64,000 nucleotides of DNA from Methylobacterium sp. 10 (GTDB taxonomy: Bacteria; Pseudomonadota; Alphaproteobacteria; Rhizobiales; Beijerinckiaceae). Below the pieces are notes generated by a model, which saw nothing but the letters and a program-made list of their open reading frames with translations, was not told the DNA's origin and ran no database searches. The position numbers and the translations under genes are program-made. Shown here one piece after another: positions 36,009 through 47,242 of the stretch; the stretch's first letter is position 1; each line of letters opens with the position of its first letter. Location of the stretch: NCBI RefSeq assembly GCF_000519085.1, contig NZ_KI912577.1, positions 312,501-376,500 on the forward strand, written 5' to 3'.

Positions 36009-38114
36009 TCAGTGTCCGACCTTCGGCAGGCCGGTGAGCATGTACCAGCTGATGATCGCGGCGACGCCGATGAGCATGACGAAGGCGTAGTGGTAGACGT
36101 AGCCGGTCTGGAGCCGGACCACGCCGCGGGTGACGTCGAGCACGCGGGTGGCGATCCCGTCGGGGCCGAGCCCGTCGATGACGCGCCCGTCGCCCTCCTT
36201 CCAGAGGAACTTGCCGAAGTTCTTGGCCGGCCGGACGAAGATGCGCTCGTAGAGCTCGTCGAAATACCACTTGTTGAGCAGGAACCGGTACAGGCTCGGC
36301 TGCTGCGCGGCGAGCTGGCCCGGCAGTTCAGGCCGGCGGATATACATCCAGAAGGCCAGCAGGAAACCGATCACCAGCATGATGAAGGGCGAATAGGCGA
36401 CCAGCGCCGGCACCGAATGGATGTCGTGCATGATGTGGTTGTCGGGGCCATGGCCGAGGGCATGTCCCCAGAACGTCTCCATGCCCTCGCCGATGAAGCG
36501 GTTCTTGAAGATCAGGCCGGCGAAGAGCGCGCCGAAGGCGAGGATCGCGAGCGGGATCGTCATCACCAGCGGGCTCTCATGCGGCGTGTGCGCATGATCG
36601 TGGTGCTCGATGGCGCTGTGCGAGGCGGGCTCGACGTCATGGCCCTTGTCGTCATGGGCGACGCCCTCGTGGTGCCCCGGCGCGCCGTCAGCCTGGACCG
36701 CCGCGTGCGCATGCACCGAGGCCGGTGCCGCATCATGATCGTCATGATGAGCGGCGCCATGACCGGCCCAGCGCGCCGGGCCCTCGAACGTCATGAAGAA
36801 CAGCCGCCACGAATAGAACGAGGTCATCAGCGCGGCGATGACGGTGGCGAGGAAGGCCAGCGTGTGGCCAGGCCGCGTGGAGGCGTAGGCCGCCTCGATG
36901 ATCGCGTCCTTCGAGTAATAGCCGGCGGTGAAGGGGAAGCCGATTAGCGCCAAGGTGCCGATGGTCATCATCGCGGAGGTGAAGGGGATGTAGCGACGCA
37001 GCGCCCCCATGTTCCGCATGTCCTGCTCGTGGTGCATCGCGTGGATGACCGATCCGGCGCCGAGGAACAGCAGCGCCTTGAAGAAGGCATGGGTGAAGAG
37101 GTGGAACACGGCGGCCGAATAGGCGCCGACGCCGAGCGCCACGAACATGTAGCCGAGCTGCGAACAGGTCGAGTAGGCGATGACCCGCTTGATGTCGTTC
37201 TGCACCATGCCGATCGTGGCCGCGAAGAACGCGGTGATGCCGCCGATGACGGTCACGACGATGAGGGCGTTGGGCGCCACCTCGAACAGGGGCGACAGGC
37301 GCGCGACCATGAACACGCCGGCCGTCACCATGGTTGCGGCGTGGATGAGAGCGGAGACCGGGGTCGGCCCCTCCATGGCATCGGGGAGCCAGGTGTGGAG
37401 CAGGAACTGCGCCGACTTGCCCATGGCGCCCATGAACAGGAGCAGGCACGCCAGCGTCATGGCGTTCCAGTCGTAGCCGAGGAAGTGGAAGGTGGCGTCC
37501 TTGAACTCGGCGGCGCGCGGCAGAATGCCATCGAAGGCCACAGAACCGAACAGGACGAAAACGAGGAAGATGCCAAGCGAGAAGCCGAAATCGCCGACGC
37601 GGTTGACGATGAAGGCCTTCATCGCGGCGGCATTGGCAGAGGGCTTCTCGTACCAGAACCCGATCAGCAGGTAGGACGCGAGGCCGACGCCCTCCCAGCC
37701 GAAGAACATCTGCACGAGGTTGTCGGCCGTCACCAGCATCAGCATGGCGAAAGTGAACAGCGACAGGTAGGCGAAGAAGCGCGGCCGGTGCGGATCCTCC
37801 GCCATGTAACCCACGGAGTAGAGGTGGACGAGGGTCGAGACCGTCGTCACCACTACCAGCATCACCACGGTGAGCGTGTCGATGCGGAACGCCCAGTCGA
37901 CCACGAGGTCACCGGCGGTGAACCAAGTCGCCACCTGCACGCGGGTGGCGTGGTCGGAGCCCGGTACCTCGAAGAAGGCGCCCCAGGACAGGAGGGCGGA
38001 GAAGGCGAGGAAGCCGGTGGTGATGTACTCGCACACGCGAGGGCCGAGCTGGCGGCCGAACAGGCCGGCGAGCAGGGCGCCGATGAGCGGGAAGAAGACG
38101 ATCGCGTGATACAT
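36009..38114 (-). CDS. nuoL: NADH-quinone oxidoreductase subunit L, with a His-rich loop
   Basis: The 701-residue distal proton-pumping subunit has about 16 helices and the long lateral helix. Family motifs are [19 protein letters not shown] (Glu141), [32 protein letters not shown] (Lys233, His240) and [21 protein letters not shown]. Residues 452-512 form a hydrophilic stretch with 16 histidines in 61 residues, with many Asp; E. coli NuoL (613 aa) lacks this, which accounts for much of the excess length. nuoK ends 103 bp upstream. Confidence 0.97.
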   Translation of the reverse strand: MYHAIVFFPLIGALLAGLFGRQLGPRVCEYITTGFLAFSALLSWGAFFEVPGSDHATRVQVATWFTAGDLVVDWAFRIDTLTVVMLVVVTTVSTLVHLYSVGYMAEDPHRPRFFAYLSLFTFAMLMLVTADNLVQMFFGWEGVGLASYLLIGFWYEKPSANAAAMKAFIVNRVGDFGFSLGIFLVFVLFGSVAFDGILPRAAEFKDATFHFLGYDWNAMTLACLLLFMGAMGKSAQFLLHTWLPDAMEGPTPVSALIHAATMVTAGVFMVARLSPLFEVAPNALIVVTVIGGITAFFAATIGMVQNDIKRVIAYSTCSQLGYMFVALGVGAYSAAVFHLFTHAFFKALLFLGAGSVIHAMHHEQDMRNMGALRRYIPFTSAMMTIGTLALIGFPFTAGYYSKDAIIEAAYASTRPGHTLAFLATVIAALMTSFYSWRLFFMTFEGPARWAGHGAAHHDDHDAAPASVHAHAAVQADGAPGHHEGVAHDDKGHDVEPASHSAIEHHDHAHTPHESPLVMTIPLAILAFGALFAGLIFKNRFIGEGMETFWGHALGHGPDNHIMHDIHSVPALVAYSPFIMLVIGFLLAFWMYIRRPELPGQLAAQQPSLYRFLLNKWYFDELYERIFVRPAKNFGKFLWKEGDGRVIDGLGPDGIATRVLDVTRGVVRLQTGYVYHYAFVMLIGVAAIISWYMLTGLPKVGH

Positions 38115-38217
38115 CGCTGGCTGGCCCGGCCTCCGGAAGCGCGCCGGAAGACCGGCCTCGCTCCATTCTCGTCAATGGGATCGCGCGGGGGGCCCGCGCG
38201 GCTCGGCTTTGGTGGAG

Positions 38218-38523
38218 TCAGCCCTTCATCATGTTCACGTCCTCCACCGCGATGGAGCCGCGGTTTCGGAAGAAGACGACGAGGATGGCGAGCCCGATGG
38301 CCGCCTCCGCCGCCGCCACCGTGAGCACGAAAAGGGCGAAGACCTGGCCGGTGATGTCGTTGAGATGTGTGGAGAACGCCACGAGGTTGATGTTCACCGC
38401 GAGCAGGATGAGCTCCACCGACATCAGGATGACGATGATGTTCTTGCGGTTCACGAAGATGCCGAGCACGCCGAGCGTGAACAGGATCGCCGCCACCGTG
38501 AGGTAATGGCTCAAGCCGATCAT
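38218..38523 (-). CDS. nuoK: NADH-quinone oxidoreductase subunit K
   Basis: The 101-residue protein has three transmembrane helices. The proton-path glutamates are Glu37 in [13 protein letters not shown] and Glu73 in [12 protein letters not shown], both conserved in NuoK. It begins [15 protein letters not shown] at 38523; an in-frame extension to 38619 only overlaps the nuoJ end and is rejected. It lies 28 bp after nuoJ. Confidence 0.97.
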   Translation of the reverse strand: MIGLSHYLTVAAILFTLGVLGIFVNRKNIIVILMSVELILLAVNINLVAFSTHLNDITGQVFALFVLTVAAAEAAIGLAILVVFFRNRGSIAVEDVNMMKG

Positions 38524-38551
38524 GAGCGCTGATCCTTTTGGAGAGCCGACA

Positions 38552-39172
38552 TCAGACTTCGACACCCTGGCGCGAGGGCACCTTACGGGTCTCCACCGCC
38601 ATCTCTTGCGTCCGCGCATTCTGCACGGAGATGTTCTGGCGCTTCACGCCTGGCCTGTCGCGCAGGGTGAGGACGATGGCACCGATCATCGCCACCAACA
38701 GGATGAGCCCGGCCAGCTGGAAGTAGAAGACGTAGTCGGTATAGAGCACGCGCCCGAGCATCTGGGTGTTGGTGACACCCTCGACATTGGCGAGCGGGCC
38801 CAGCGGCGCCTGCATCAGACCGGGATCGATCGTCCAGGAGCCCACCACGAGCAGGAGCTCGATGAGGAAGACGGCCCCGATCAGCGCCCCCACGGGGAGG
38901 TATTGCTGGAAACCCTGGCGCAGCTGCGCGAAATCCACGTCGAGCATCATCACGACGAAGAGGAACAGCACCGCGACGGCGCCGACATAGACCACCACGA
39001 GGATCATCGCGAGGAACTCGGCGCCCATCAGGACGAACAGGCCCGCCGCGTTGACGAAGGTCAGGATGAGGAAGAGCACCGACGCGACCGGATTGCGCGA
39101 GGTGATGACCATGAACGCGGACGCGATCGCGATGCCGGCGAACAGGTAGAAGAAGGCTGCAGCTGCACTCAT
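38552..39172 (-). CDS. nuoJ: NADH-quinone oxidoreductase subunit J
   Basis: The 206-residue subunit has five hydrophobic helices. The third (about 60-85), [19 protein letters not shown], carries the conserved Tyr-Val-Gly-Ala of helix 3 that forms the pi-bulge involved in coupling. The C-terminal about 40 residues are soluble and basic. The gap to nuoI is 121 bp, the largest inside the operon, and holds no recognisable element. Confidence 0.96.
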   Translation of the reverse strand: MSAAAAFFYLFAGIAIASAFMVITSRNPVASVLFLILTFVNAAGLFVLMGAEFLAMILVVVYVGAVAVLFLFVVMMLDVDFAQLRQGFQQYLPVGALIGAVFLIELLLVVGSWTIDPGLMQAPLGPLANVEGVTNTQMLGRVLYTDYVFYFQLAGLILLVAMIGAIVLTLRDRPGVKRQNISVQNARTQEMAVETRKVPSRQGVEV

Positions 39173-39293
39173 GCGACTATGGAGATCAGCCGTCCCGAGG
39201 ACGGCCCCTTCTGCCGAAATTCAAACCAGCCCGTGCAGGCCGCCCGTCTATAGAACCCACCCCTGCGGTGCACAACCGCCGGGGCTCCCATCA

Positions 39294-39782
39294 TCACCGG
39301 TAAGGCGCGTCCACCGCGATGTTGCGCGCGATCTCGCGCTCCCAGCGGTCGCCGTTCAGGAGCAGCTTGTCCTTGTCGTAGAGAAGCTCCTCGCGCGTCT
39401 CCACGGAGAATTCGAGATTCGGCCCCTCGACGATGGCATCCACCGGGCAGGCCTCCTGGCACATGCCGCAATAGATGCACTTCACCATGTCGATGTCGTA
39501 GCGCGTGGTACGCCGCGTGCCGTCGTTGCGGCGCGGGCCGGCTTCGATGGTGATGGCCTGGGCCGGGCAGATCGCTTCGCACAGCTTGCAGGCGATGCAG
39601 CGCTCTTCCCCATTGGGATAGCGGCGCAGCGCATGCTCGCCGCGAAAGCGCGGCCCGCGATGCCCCATCTCGAAGGGGTAGTTGATCGTGGCCTTGGGCT
39701 TGAAGAAGTAGCGCATGGCGAGGGCGAACCCCGACACGAACTCCTTCAGCAGCAGACCCTTGGCGACCTGATCGAGCTTCAT
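39294..39782 (-). CDS. nuoI: NADH-quinone oxidoreductase subunit I
   Basis: The 162-residue ferredoxin-type subunit carries clusters N6a and N6b. Two 4Fe-4S motifs are intact: [16 protein letters not shown] and [19 protein letters not shown], each C-X2-C-X2-C-X3-C-P. The N-terminal amphipathic helix ([15 protein letters not shown]) lies on the membrane. It begins 25 bases after nuoH. Confidence 0.97.
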   Translation of the reverse strand: MKLDQVAKGLLLKEFVSGFALAMRYFFKPKATINYPFEMGHRGPRFRGEHALRRYPNGEERCIACKLCEAICPAQAITIEAGPRRNDGTRRTTRYDIDMVKCIYCGMCQEACPVDAIVEGPNLEFSVETREELLYDKDKLLLNGDRWEREIARNIAVDAPYR

Positions 39783-39807
39783 GGCGCGATCTCCCTTATG
39801 CGTTGCA

Positions 39808-40824
39808 TCATGCCCCCGGCGCGAGGCCGGTCAGCTTGAGGACGAAGGCGACGACGACGACCGAGACGAGCGAGAGCGGAAGGAACACCTTCCAGCCGAG
39901 GCGCATGAGCTGGTCGTAACGGTAACGCGGCACCATGGCCTTCACCATGGCGATCATGAAGAACAGGAAACTCGCCTTCAGGGCGAACCAAATCAGCCCC
40001 GGCACCCAGGTGAAGGGCGCGAACGGAATGGGCGAGAGCCAGCCGCCGAGGAACAGCACCGTTCCGAGAGCGCACATGGTCATGATCGCCACGTACTCGC
40101 CGAGCATGAACAGCAGGTACGGCGTCGACGAATACTCGACCATGTAGCCCGCCACGAGCTCCGATTCGGCCTCCGGCAGATCGAAGGGCGGACGGTTGGT
40201 CTCGGCGAGCGCCGAGATGAAGAACACCACGAACATCGGGAACAGCCAGAGCCAGTACCAGCCCAGGATGCCCAGCGAGGTATCCTGCGCCATGACGATG
40301 CGCGAGAGGTTGAGCGAGCCGGCGCAGAGCAGGACGCAGATGATGACGAAGCCCAGGCTGACTTCGTAGGAGATCATCTGCGCGGCGGATCGCAGCGCGC
40401 CCAGGAACGCGTATTTCGAGTTCGAGGCCCAGCCGCCCATCAGCACGCCGTACACGCCGAGGGACGAGATCGCGAAGATGTAGGTGATGCCGACATTGAG
40501 GTCGGCGATGGCCCAGCCTTCCGCCAGCGGGATCACCGCCCAGCCGGCCAGGGCCAGGGTGGCGAAGACCAGGGGCGCCAGCAGGAACAGCACCTTGTTG
40601 GCGCCGGCCGGGATCACCGGCTCCTTCAGCACGAACTTCAGGAGATCGGCGAAGGATTGCAGCAGGCCCCAGGGGCCGACCACGTTGGGGCCGCGCCGCA
40701 ACTGGACCGCCGCCCAGATCTTGCGATCGGCCAGCAGCGCGTAGGCGATGAAGACGAGAAGCAGCGCCAGGAGCACGAAGCTCTTGAGCACCAGCAGCAG
40801 GACGGTGCCGACGATTTCCAGCAT
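39808..40824 (-). CDS. nuoH: NADH-quinone oxidoreductase subunit H
   Basis: The 338-residue membrane subunit has about eight helices and forms the quinone chamber with NuoB and NuoD. It contains [21 protein letters not shown], a conserved quinone-cavity loop, [25 protein letters not shown], and [21 protein letters not shown] with the acidic loop residues. nuoG ends 12 bases upstream. Confidence 0.97.
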   Translation of the reverse strand: MLEIVGTVLLLVLKSFVLLALLLVFIAYALLADRKIWAAVQLRRGPNVVGPWGLLQSFADLLKFVLKEPVIPAGANKVLFLLAPLVFATLALAGWAVIPLAEGWAIADLNVGITYIFAISSLGVYGVLMGGWASNSKYAFLGALRSAAQMISYEVSLGFVIICVLLCAGSLNLSRIVMAQDTSLGILGWYWLWLFPMFVVFFISALAETNRPPFDLPEAESELVAGYMVEYSSTPYLLFMLGEYVAIMTMCALGTVLFLGGWLSPIPFAPFTWVPGLIWFALKASFLFFMIAMVKAMVPRYRYDQLMRLGWKVFLPLSLVSVVVVAFVLKLTGLAPGA

Positions 40825-40836
40825 GGTCGGCAGCCC

Positions 40837-42918
40837 CTATTCCGCTGCTTCGAGGCCGCGCGTCCGCGCGAGGCCCGAACACTCGGCCAGCACGCGCGAC
40901 GCGCGGGCGATGGCGTTGGTGAGATAGAAGTCCGGCACCGCGGACACGAGGGCGGAGCGGTTCGTCTCGCCGCCGAGGCCCGCCAGGGTCTCGACCGTTG
41001 CAACGAGGTCGCCCGGCGCCACCGCGTCGAGGGCGGCAAAATGCGGATATTCCGCATAGAGCGCACGCCGCAGGGCGCCGAGGGAATCGAAGGCCAGGCG
41101 CTTACCGAGCACGTCCGAGAGGGCGCGCAGGATCGCCCAATCCTCGCGGGCGTCGCCCGGAGGGAAGCCGGCGCGGTTGGTGGTCTGCACCCGGCCCTCG
41201 AGATTGACGAAGGTGGCGTTTTTCTCGGTATAGGCGGCCCCCGGCAGGATCACGTCGGCGCGAGTGGCGCCACGGTCGCCATGGGTGCCCTGGTAAACTA
41301 CGAAAGCGCCGGCACCGATCTCGACCTCGTCGGCGCCGAGATTGAACAGCACGTCCAAGGCGCCGGGCTCGGCCATCGCGGCGAAGTCGAGCCCCCCCTC
41401 CCCCGGCACGAAGCCGAGATCGAGGGCACCTACGCGGGCGGCGGCGGTCTGGAGCACGGCAAAGCCGTTCCATTCCGGTGTGACCGCCCCGACATCCTTG
41501 GCGAGGGCGGCCGCCGCCGCGAGGATGGCGGCTCCGTCCGGCCGGGACAGCGCCCCGGTCCCGACGACGACGAGGGGACGGCTCGCGCCCTTCAACACCT
41601 CGGCGAAGCTGTGCCGGCCGGCGGCGAGGTCGGCCAGAGTCTCGGGGCCCGCGCCGAGATAGGTGTGGGGATAGGTGAGGTCCACGGCCTCGCCGATGAG
41701 GCCCACCGCCAGCGGCGCCATGCGCCAGCGCTTGCGGATGCGCACGTTGAGGAGCGAGGCTTCGAGGCGCGGATTGGTCCCGACCAAGAGGATCGCGTCT
41801 GCATCCTCGATACCGGGGATGGTGGGATTGAAGGTGTAGGCGGCCCGCCCCCAGGCGGGGTCGATCGCCTCGCCGGCCTGGCGGCAGTCGAGGTTGGTCA
41901 CGCCGAGGGACGCCATCAGGATCTTGAGGGCATAGATCTCCTCGACGGCGGCGAGATCGCCGACGATGGCACCGACGCGCTTCGGATCGGCGGCCTTCGT
42001 CTTCGCGGCGATGGCGGCGAAGGCCTCACCCCAGGAGGCCGGACGCAGGCGGCCGTTCTCGCGCAGATACGGCCGGTCGAGACGCTGGGCGCGCAGGCCG
42101 TCCACCGCGTGGCGGGTCTTGTCGGAGATCCACTCCTCGTTGATGTCCTCGTTGACGCGCGGCTCGATCTGCATGACCTCGCGGCCACGGGCATCGACGC
42201 GGATGGCGCAGCCGACCGCGTCCATCACGTCGATGGATTCGGTCTTCGACAGCTCCCAGGGCCGCACCTCGTAGCTCTGCGGCTTGTGGACGAGGGCGCC
42301 CACGGGGCAGAGATCGGCGACGTTGCCCTGAAGTTCGGAGCCCATGGCGCTCTCGAGATAGCTCGTGATCTCCATGTCTTCGCCGCGGCCGATGGCGCCG
42401 AGATCCGGCACGCCGGCCACTTCCGCCAGGAAGCGGACGCAGCGGGTGCAGTGGATGCAGCGGTTCATGGCGGTCCGCACCAGCGGGCCGATGTATTTCT
42501 CCTCGACCGCCCGCTTGTTCTCGCCGTAGCGGGTCGAATCGACGCCGTAGGCCATGGCCTGATCCTGCAGGTCGCAATGGCCGCCCTGGTCGCAGATCGG
42601 GCAATCGAGCGGGTGGTTGATGAGGAGGAACTCCATCACCCCCTCGCGGGCCTTCTTCGTGGTTCCCGACCGCGTCAGGATCTCCGGCGGCTCGCCATTG
42701 GGGCCGGGCCGGCAATCCTTCACCGCGTAGGCGCAGGACGCGACGGGTTTCGGCGCGCCCTTCAGCTCCACCAGGCACATCCGGCAATTGCCGGCAATGG
42801 ACAGCCGCTCATGGAAGCAGAAGCGCGGGATCTCCGCGCCCGCGACTTCGCAGGCCTGAAGCAGGGTGTACTCGGCCGGAACATCGACCTCAGTTCCGTC
42901 GACGATGAGCTTGGTCAT
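40837..42918 (-). CDS. nuoG: NADH-quinone oxidoreductase subunit G
   Basis: The 693-residue iron-sulfur subunit has an N-terminal 2Fe-2S domain with RFCFHERLSIAGNCRMCLVE and a fourth cysteine in ASCAYAV, then the His-Cys cluster motif HPLDCPICDQGGHCDLQD, two 4Fe-4S motifs (CIHCTRCVRF, CPVGAL) and a molybdopterin-oxidoreductase-like C-terminal domain without cofactor. The length matches the mitochondrial and alphaproteobacterial form, shorter than E. coli NuoG. The start at 42918 fits TKLIVDGTEVDVPAEYTLL; a tiny upstream frame ends in its ATG. Confidence 0.97.
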   Translation of the reverse strand: MTKLIVDGTEVDVPAEYTLLQACEVAGAEIPRFCFHERLSIAGNCRMCLVELKGAPKPVASCAYAVKDCRPGPNGEPPEILTRSGTTKKAREGVMEFLLINHPLDCPICDQGGHCDLQDQAMAYGVDSTRYGENKRAVEEKYIGPLVRTAMNRCIHCTRCVRFLAEVAGVPDLGAIGRGEDMEITSYLESAMGSELQGNVADLCPVGALVHKPQSYEVRPWELSKTESIDVMDAVGCAIRVDARGREVMQIEPRVNEDINEEWISDKTRHAVDGLRAQRLDRPYLRENGRLRPASWGEAFAAIAAKTKAADPKRVGAIVGDLAAVEEIYALKILMASLGVTNLDCRQAGEAIDPAWGRAAYTFNPTIPGIEDADAILLVGTNPRLEASLLNVRIRKRWRMAPLAVGLIGEAVDLTYPHTYLGAGPETLADLAAGRHSFAEVLKGASRPLVVVGTGALSRPDGAAILAAAAALAKDVGAVTPEWNGFAVLQTAAARVGALDLGFVPGEGGLDFAAMAEPGALDVLFNLGADEVEIGAGAFVVYQGTHGDRGATRADVILPGAAYTEKNATFVNLEGRVQTTNRAGFPPGDAREDWAILRALSDVLGKRLAFDSLGALRRALYAEYPHFAALDAVAPGDLVATVETLAGLGGETNRSALVSAVPDFYLTNAIARASRVLAECSGLARTRGLEAAE

Positions 42919-42961
42919 GCGTGGTTCTCGGTGTCGAACATCGGTCCGAAAGACATGGCGA

Positions 42962-44263
42962 TCACTCCGCCGCGATCCGCACGGGGTCGCTGTGCGGGTT
43001 GGCGCTGTAGCGGTCGATGCGCTTCTCGATCTCGGGACGGAAGTGGCGGATGAGGCCCTGGATCGGCCAGGCCGCTGCATCGCCGAGCGCACAGATCGTG
43101 TGCCCCTCGATCTGCTTCGTCACGTCGAGGAGCATGTCGATCTCGCGTCGCTGGGCGCGGCCCTCGGCCATGCGCAGCATCACGCGCCACATCCAGCCGG
43201 TGCCCTCGCGGCAGGGCGTGCACTGGCCGCAGGACTCGTGCTTGTAGAAGTATGCGATGCGGGCGATCGCCGAGACGATGTCGGTGGAGCGGTCGAGGAC
43301 GATCACCGCCGCTGTGCCAAGGCCGGAGCCGAGGCCGCGCAAGGTGTCGAAATCCATCTTGGCGTCGATGATCTGCTCGGCCGGCACCAGGGGCACCGAG
43401 GAGCCGCCGGGGATGGAGCAGAGCAGGTTGTCCCAGCCGCCGCGCATGCCGCCGCAATGCTTGTCGATGAGCTCGCGGAAGGTGATGCCGAGCTCTTCCT
43501 CGACGTTGCAGGGCTTGTTGACGTGGCCCGACACGCAGAACAGCTTCGTGCCGGTGTTGTTCTTGCCACCCAACCCGGCGAACCAGGCGCCGCCCCGGCG
43601 CAGGATCGTACCCGCCACCGCGATGGACTCGACGTTGTTCACCGTGGTGGGACAGCCGTAGAGGCCCATATTGGCCGGGAATGGCGGCTTCAGCCGCGGC
43701 ATGCCCTTCTTGCCCTCGAGGCTCTCCAACAGCGCCGTCTCTTCGCCACAAATGTAAGCGCCGGCGCCGTGATGGACGTAGATGTCGAACGGGTAGCCGT
43801 GGACGTTGTCCTTACCCACGAGGCGGGCCGCGTAAGCCTCGTCCACAGCCTTCTGCAGGGCGTGCTTCTCCGCCACGTACTCGCCGCGGATGTAGATGTA
43901 GCAGGCATGGGCGGCCATCGAGAACGAGGCCAGCATGCAGCCCTCGATCAGGAGATGCGGATCGTGCCGCATGATCTCCCGGTCCTTGCAGGTGCCCGGC
44001 TCCGATTCGTCGGCATTGACCACGAGGTAATGCGGCCGCCCGTCCGACTTCTTGGGCATGAACGACCATTTCAGCCCGGTGGGGAAGCCGGCACCGCCAC
44101 GGCCGCGCAGGCCGGACGCCTTCATCTCGTCGATGATCCAGTCGCGGCCCATTTCCAGCAGGAACTTGGTGCCGTCCCACGCGCCGCGCTTCCGGGCCTC
44201 TTCGAGACCGGGGGAATGCAGGCCGTACAGATTGGTGAAGATGCGATCCTGATCGGAGAGCAT
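42962..44263 (-). CDS. nuoF: NADH-quinone oxidoreductase subunit F
   Basis: The 433-residue NADH-binding, FMN-containing subunit has [16 protein letters not shown] (51-66) for FMN and [17 protein letters not shown], and [15 protein letters not shown]. The N3 4Fe-4S ligands are Cys345, Cys348 and Cys351 in SCGQCTPC, with Cys391 in HTICALGD. The start at 44263 follows the nuoE stop by one base. Confidence 0.97.
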   Translation of the reverse strand: MLSDQDRIFTNLYGLHSPGLEEARKRGAWDGTKFLLEMGRDWIIDEMKASGLRGRGGAGFPTGLKWSFMPKKSDGRPHYLVVNADESEPGTCKDREIMRHDPHLLIEGCMLASFSMAAHACYIYIRGEYVAEKHALQKAVDEAYAARLVGKDNVHGYPFDIYVHHGAGAYICGEETALLESLEGKKGMPRLKPPFPANMGLYGCPTTVNNVESIAVAGTILRRGGAWFAGLGGKNNTGTKLFCVSGHVNKPCNVEEELGITFRELIDKHCGGMRGGWDNLLCSIPGGSSVPLVPAEQIIDAKMDFDTLRGLGSGLGTAAVIVLDRSTDIVSAIARIAYFYKHESCGQCTPCREGTGWMWRVMLRMAEGRAQRREIDMLLDVTKQIEGHTICALGDAAAWPIQGLIRHFRPEIEKRIDRYSANPHSDPVRIAAE

Positions 44264-44264
44264 G

Positions 44265-45359
44265 TCAGTTCCCCTCCGTCTTCGGAGCACCGGACTTGGA
44301 GGCCGTCCCGCTCGGCTTGTCGGCCTTCGAAGGCGCCGTCGCGTCGTCCGGCCCGAGATCGTCGCTGGCACCGGAGGCGAGGGGCTGCGGCGGCGGCTCG
44401 TCCCGGGGCAGGTCCGATTGCGTTCCCGCTTCGGCACCGGCGGCTTCGGCGCGCGCCACCGTCACTCCGGCATCGGCCGAGGGATGACCCGGCTGGGCCT
44501 TGGAATCCTTGGAATCCGCAGCATCGGACTTATCGCCGGCCTTGACCGGCTCTTCGCCGCCGGCCGAGCGCTGAGCAGGGCCGTCAGAGGCCGACGAGGC
44601 AGCGGCACGCCCGGCATCGGGCTTAGCCGGCTTCGGATCGGTGGCGGCGCGCTGCTCGGAGGACGCCGCCTCGGATTTGCCCTCGGCGGTGGTGTCGTCG
44701 GCCGCATGCTCCTCGAAGCGCTTGCGCCAAGCGCCGACGCGGGAGCCGTCGAACAGGGTCGTGTCGATGAGGGTATCAGCGCCGCCCTTCGGCTCGGACG
44801 AGGTACGTCCCACCTGCGAGCCGACCTTCACCGGGCGGCCGGAGGCCAGATCGTCCATCAGCGTGCCCAGGAGGTCCGGGGTCAGGTCCTCGTAGTAATC
44901 CTGGTTGATCTGCGCCATCGGGGCGTTGCAGCAGGCGCCGAGGCACTCGACTTCGAGCCAGGAGAAGTTGCCGTCGGCGCTCACATGGCCGGGGGGGCCG
45001 AGGCGCTCCTGAAGATAGTCCTTCAGCTCGCGCGCGCCGCAGGAATCGCACGGCACCGTGCCGCAGAGCTGGATCCAGAACCGGCCCACCGGCTCCAGGG
45101 CGAACATCGTGTAGAAGGTCGCGACTTCGAGAACGCGGATATGCGGCATGCCGAGCTCGGCCGCCACCGCCTCGATAGCCGCGCGCGGCAGCCAACCGCC
45201 ATTCTGCTCCTGAGCCTTCCACAGCAGCGGGATCACGGCGGAGGCCTGACGCCCTTCCGGGTATTTCTCGATCTGGCCTTTGGCCCAATCCGCATTCTCG
45301 GGCGAGAAGGCGAAGGAGGCCGGCTGCTCGGAAGCGGGGGCGAGTCTGCGGTTGGCCAT
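44265..45359 (-). CDS. nuoE: NADH-quinone oxidoreductase subunit E, with a long C-terminal tail
   Basis: The 364-residue protein has a normal NuoE core in residues 1-215: a helical N-domain and a thioredoxin-like 2Fe-2S domain with Cys99 and Cys104 in CGTVPC and Cys139 and Cys143 in CLGACCNAP. Residues 215-364 are an additional low-complexity Ala/Ser/Asp/Lys/Pro-rich tail, not found in the E. coli (166 aa) or mitochondrial subunit. Reading frame and codon use continue without a break, so the tail is genuine. nuoD ends 22 bp upstream. Confidence 0.95.
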   Translation of the reverse strand: MANRRLAPASEQPASFAFSPENADWAKGQIEKYPEGRQASAVIPLLWKAQEQNGGWLPRAAIEAVAAELGMPHIRVLEVATFYTMFALEPVGRFWIQLCGTVPCDSCGARELKDYLQERLGPPGHVSADGNFSWLEVECLGACCNAPMAQINQDYYEDLTPDLLGTLMDDLASGRPVKVGSQVGRTSSEPKGGADTLIDTTLFDGSRVGAWRKRFEEHAADDTTAEGKSEAASSEQRAATDPKPAKPDAGRAAASSASDGPAQRSAGGEEPVKAGDKSDAADSKDSKAQPGHPSADAGVTVARAEAAGAEAGTQSDLPRDEPPPQPLASGASDDLGPDDATAPSKADKPSGTASKSGAPKTEGN

Positions 45360-45381
45360 CAGTAGGAAACCTCGAATACCG

Positions 45382-46572
45382 TCACCGGTCCACCTCACCG
45401 AACACGATGTCGAGCGTGCCGAGCACACAGGACACGTCGGCCAGCATGTGGCCGCGGCACATCCAGTCCATGGCCTGGAGATGGGCGAAACCCGGAGCGC
45501 GGATCTTGCAGCGGTAGGGCTTGTTGGTGCCGTCGGCGACGAGATAGACGCCGAACTCACCCTTGGGCGCCTCGACCGCCGCGTAGACCTCGCCAGCCGG
45601 GACGTGGAAGCCTTCGGTGTAGAGCTTGAAGTGGTGGATGAGCGCTTCCATCGAGCGCTTCATCTCCCGGCGCGGCGGCGGCGCGAACTTGCCGTCGGTG
45701 GCCGCGATCGGCCCCTGTCCGGCGGGCTCGCGCAGCTTCACGCAGCATTGCCGCATGATCTTGGCCGATTCCCGCATCTCTTCCATGCGGATGACTTGGC
45801 GGTCGTAAGTGTCGCCGTTCCGTCCCACGGGAACGTCGAACTCCATCTCCTCGTAGCACTCGTAGGGCTGTGACTTGCGCAGATCCCACGGGATGCCGGA
45901 GCCGCGCACCATCACGCCAGAGAAGCCCCAGGCCATGGCCTCGTCCACGGTGACGATGCCGATGTCGACGTTACGCTGCTTGAAGATGCGGTTGCCCATG
46001 ACGAGGTTGTCGAGGTCGTCCACCACCTGCAGGAACGGGTCGATGAAGGCCTCGATGTCGTCGATCAGCGCGGGCGGAAGGTCCTGGTGCACGCCGCCGG
46101 GCCGGAAGTAATTGGCGTGGAGGCGCGCGCCCGACGCGCGCTCGTAGAAGATCATTAGCTTCTCACGCTCCTCGAAGCCCCAGAGAGGCGGCGTCAGCGC
46201 ACCCACATCCATGGCCTGCGTGGTGACGTTGAGGAGGTGGGAGAGGATGCGGCCGATCTCGCAGAACAGCACGCGGATGAGTTGGGCCCGGCGCGGTACC
46301 TGAAGGCCGAGCAGCTTCTCGATGCCGAGACAGAAGGCGTGCTCCTGATTCATCGGCGACACGTAATCGAGACGGTCGAAATACGGCGTGGCCTGGAGAT
46401 AAGTCTTGTGCTCGATCAGCTTCTCGGTGCCGCGATGGAGCAGGCCGATATGCGGATCGACCCGCTCGACGATTTCGCCGTCGAGTTCCAGCACGAGCCG
46501 CAGCACGCCGTGCGCCGCCGGGTGCTGGGGCCCGAAATTGATCGCGAAGTTGCGGATGTTGTGCTCGGTCAT
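45382..46572 (-). CDS. nuoD: NADH-quinone oxidoreductase subunit D
   Basis: The 396-residue 49-kDa-type subunit has [21 protein letters not shown] with the quinone-site His residues, [19 protein letters not shown], and a C-terminal DIVFGEVDR. It forms the quinone pocket with NuoB. It is separate from NuoC, unlike the NuoCD fusion of enterobacteria. It lies 16 bp after nuoC. Confidence 0.97.
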   Translation of the reverse strand: MTEHNIRNFAINFGPQHPAAHGVLRLVLELDGEIVERVDPHIGLLHRGTEKLIEHKTYLQATPYFDRLDYVSPMNQEHAFCLGIEKLLGLQVPRRAQLIRVLFCEIGRILSHLLNVTTQAMDVGALTPPLWGFEEREKLMIFYERASGARLHANYFRPGGVHQDLPPALIDDIEAFIDPFLQVVDDLDNLVMGNRIFKQRNVDIGIVTVDEAMAWGFSGVMVRGSGIPWDLRKSQPYECYEEMEFDVPVGRNGDTYDRQVIRMEEMRESAKIMRQCCVKLREPAGQGPIAATDGKFAPPPRREMKRSMEALIHHFKLYTEGFHVPAGEVYAAVEAPKGEFGVYLVADGTNKPYRCKIRAPGFAHLQAMDWMCRGHMLADVSCVLGTLDIVFGEVDR

Positions 46573-46588
46573 GGCCTCGCTCCGCCGT

Positions 46589-47233
46589 TCAAGCCGATTT
46601 CTTCTCGTCGCCCGGGAGCACGTAGTCGGTGCCCTCCCATGGCGAGAGGAAGTCGAAGTTCCGGAATTCCTGCGCCAGCTTCACCGGCTCGTAGACCACG
46701 CGGGCCTCGTCCTGGTCGTAGCGGACCTCGACGAAGCCGGTGAGCGGGAAATCCTTGCGCAGGGGATGACCCTCGAACCCGTAATCCGTCAGCAGGCGAC
46801 GGAGATCGGGATGTCCGGAAAAGAGGACGCCGTAGAGGTCGTAGGTCTCGCGCTCGAACCAGTTGGCGGCCGGGAACACCTCGATGACGGAGGGGACCGG
46901 GGTCTGGTCGTCGGTCTGCACCTTCACCCGGATGCGGGCGTTATGGCGCAGGGAGAGCAGGTGATAGACGACGTCGAAGCGCTTCTCGCGGTTCGGGTAA
47001 TCCGCGCCGCAGATGTCGATGAAGCAGCGGAAGGCGCAGGCGGGATCGTCGCGCAGATAGGTCAGCGCATAGACGATGTCGCTCGCCTGCACATTCAACG
47101 TGAGTTCGCCGAAGGCGATGGTCCGCGAGACGATGGCGGGGCCGAGCGCCGCTCCGACATGGTCGCTGAGCACCTGGAGCGAGCCGTCGGCCGGGGCGGC
47201 GGTATGGGCGAGGATCGAGATGCCGTTGCTCAT
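46589..47233 (-). CDS. nuoC: NADH-quinone oxidoreductase subunit C
   Basis: The 214-residue 30-kDa-type peripheral subunit contains [24 protein letters not shown] and the family signature [47 protein letters not shown]. It has no cofactor; it stabilises the quinone module with NuoD. It lies nine bases after nuoB. Confidence 0.97.
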   Translation of the reverse strand: MSNGISILAHTAAPADGSLQVLSDHVGAALGPAIVSRTIAFGELTLNVQASDIVYALTYLRDDPACAFRCFIDICGADYPNREKRFDVVYHLLSLRHNARIRVKVQTDDQTPVPSVIEVFPAANWFERETYDLYGVLFSGHPDLRRLLTDYGFEGHPLRKDFPLTGFVEVRYDQDEARVVYEPVKLAQEFRNFDFLSPWEGTDYVLPGDEKKSA

Positions 47234-47242
47234 GGCGGACCC

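Noticed and set aside
39781..43053. 1090-codon plus-strand open frame opposite nuoH and nuoG
   Set aside because: It mirrors third-position GC bias of the true genes; the translation is a His/Arg/Gly/Glu-rich shadow without domain patterns.
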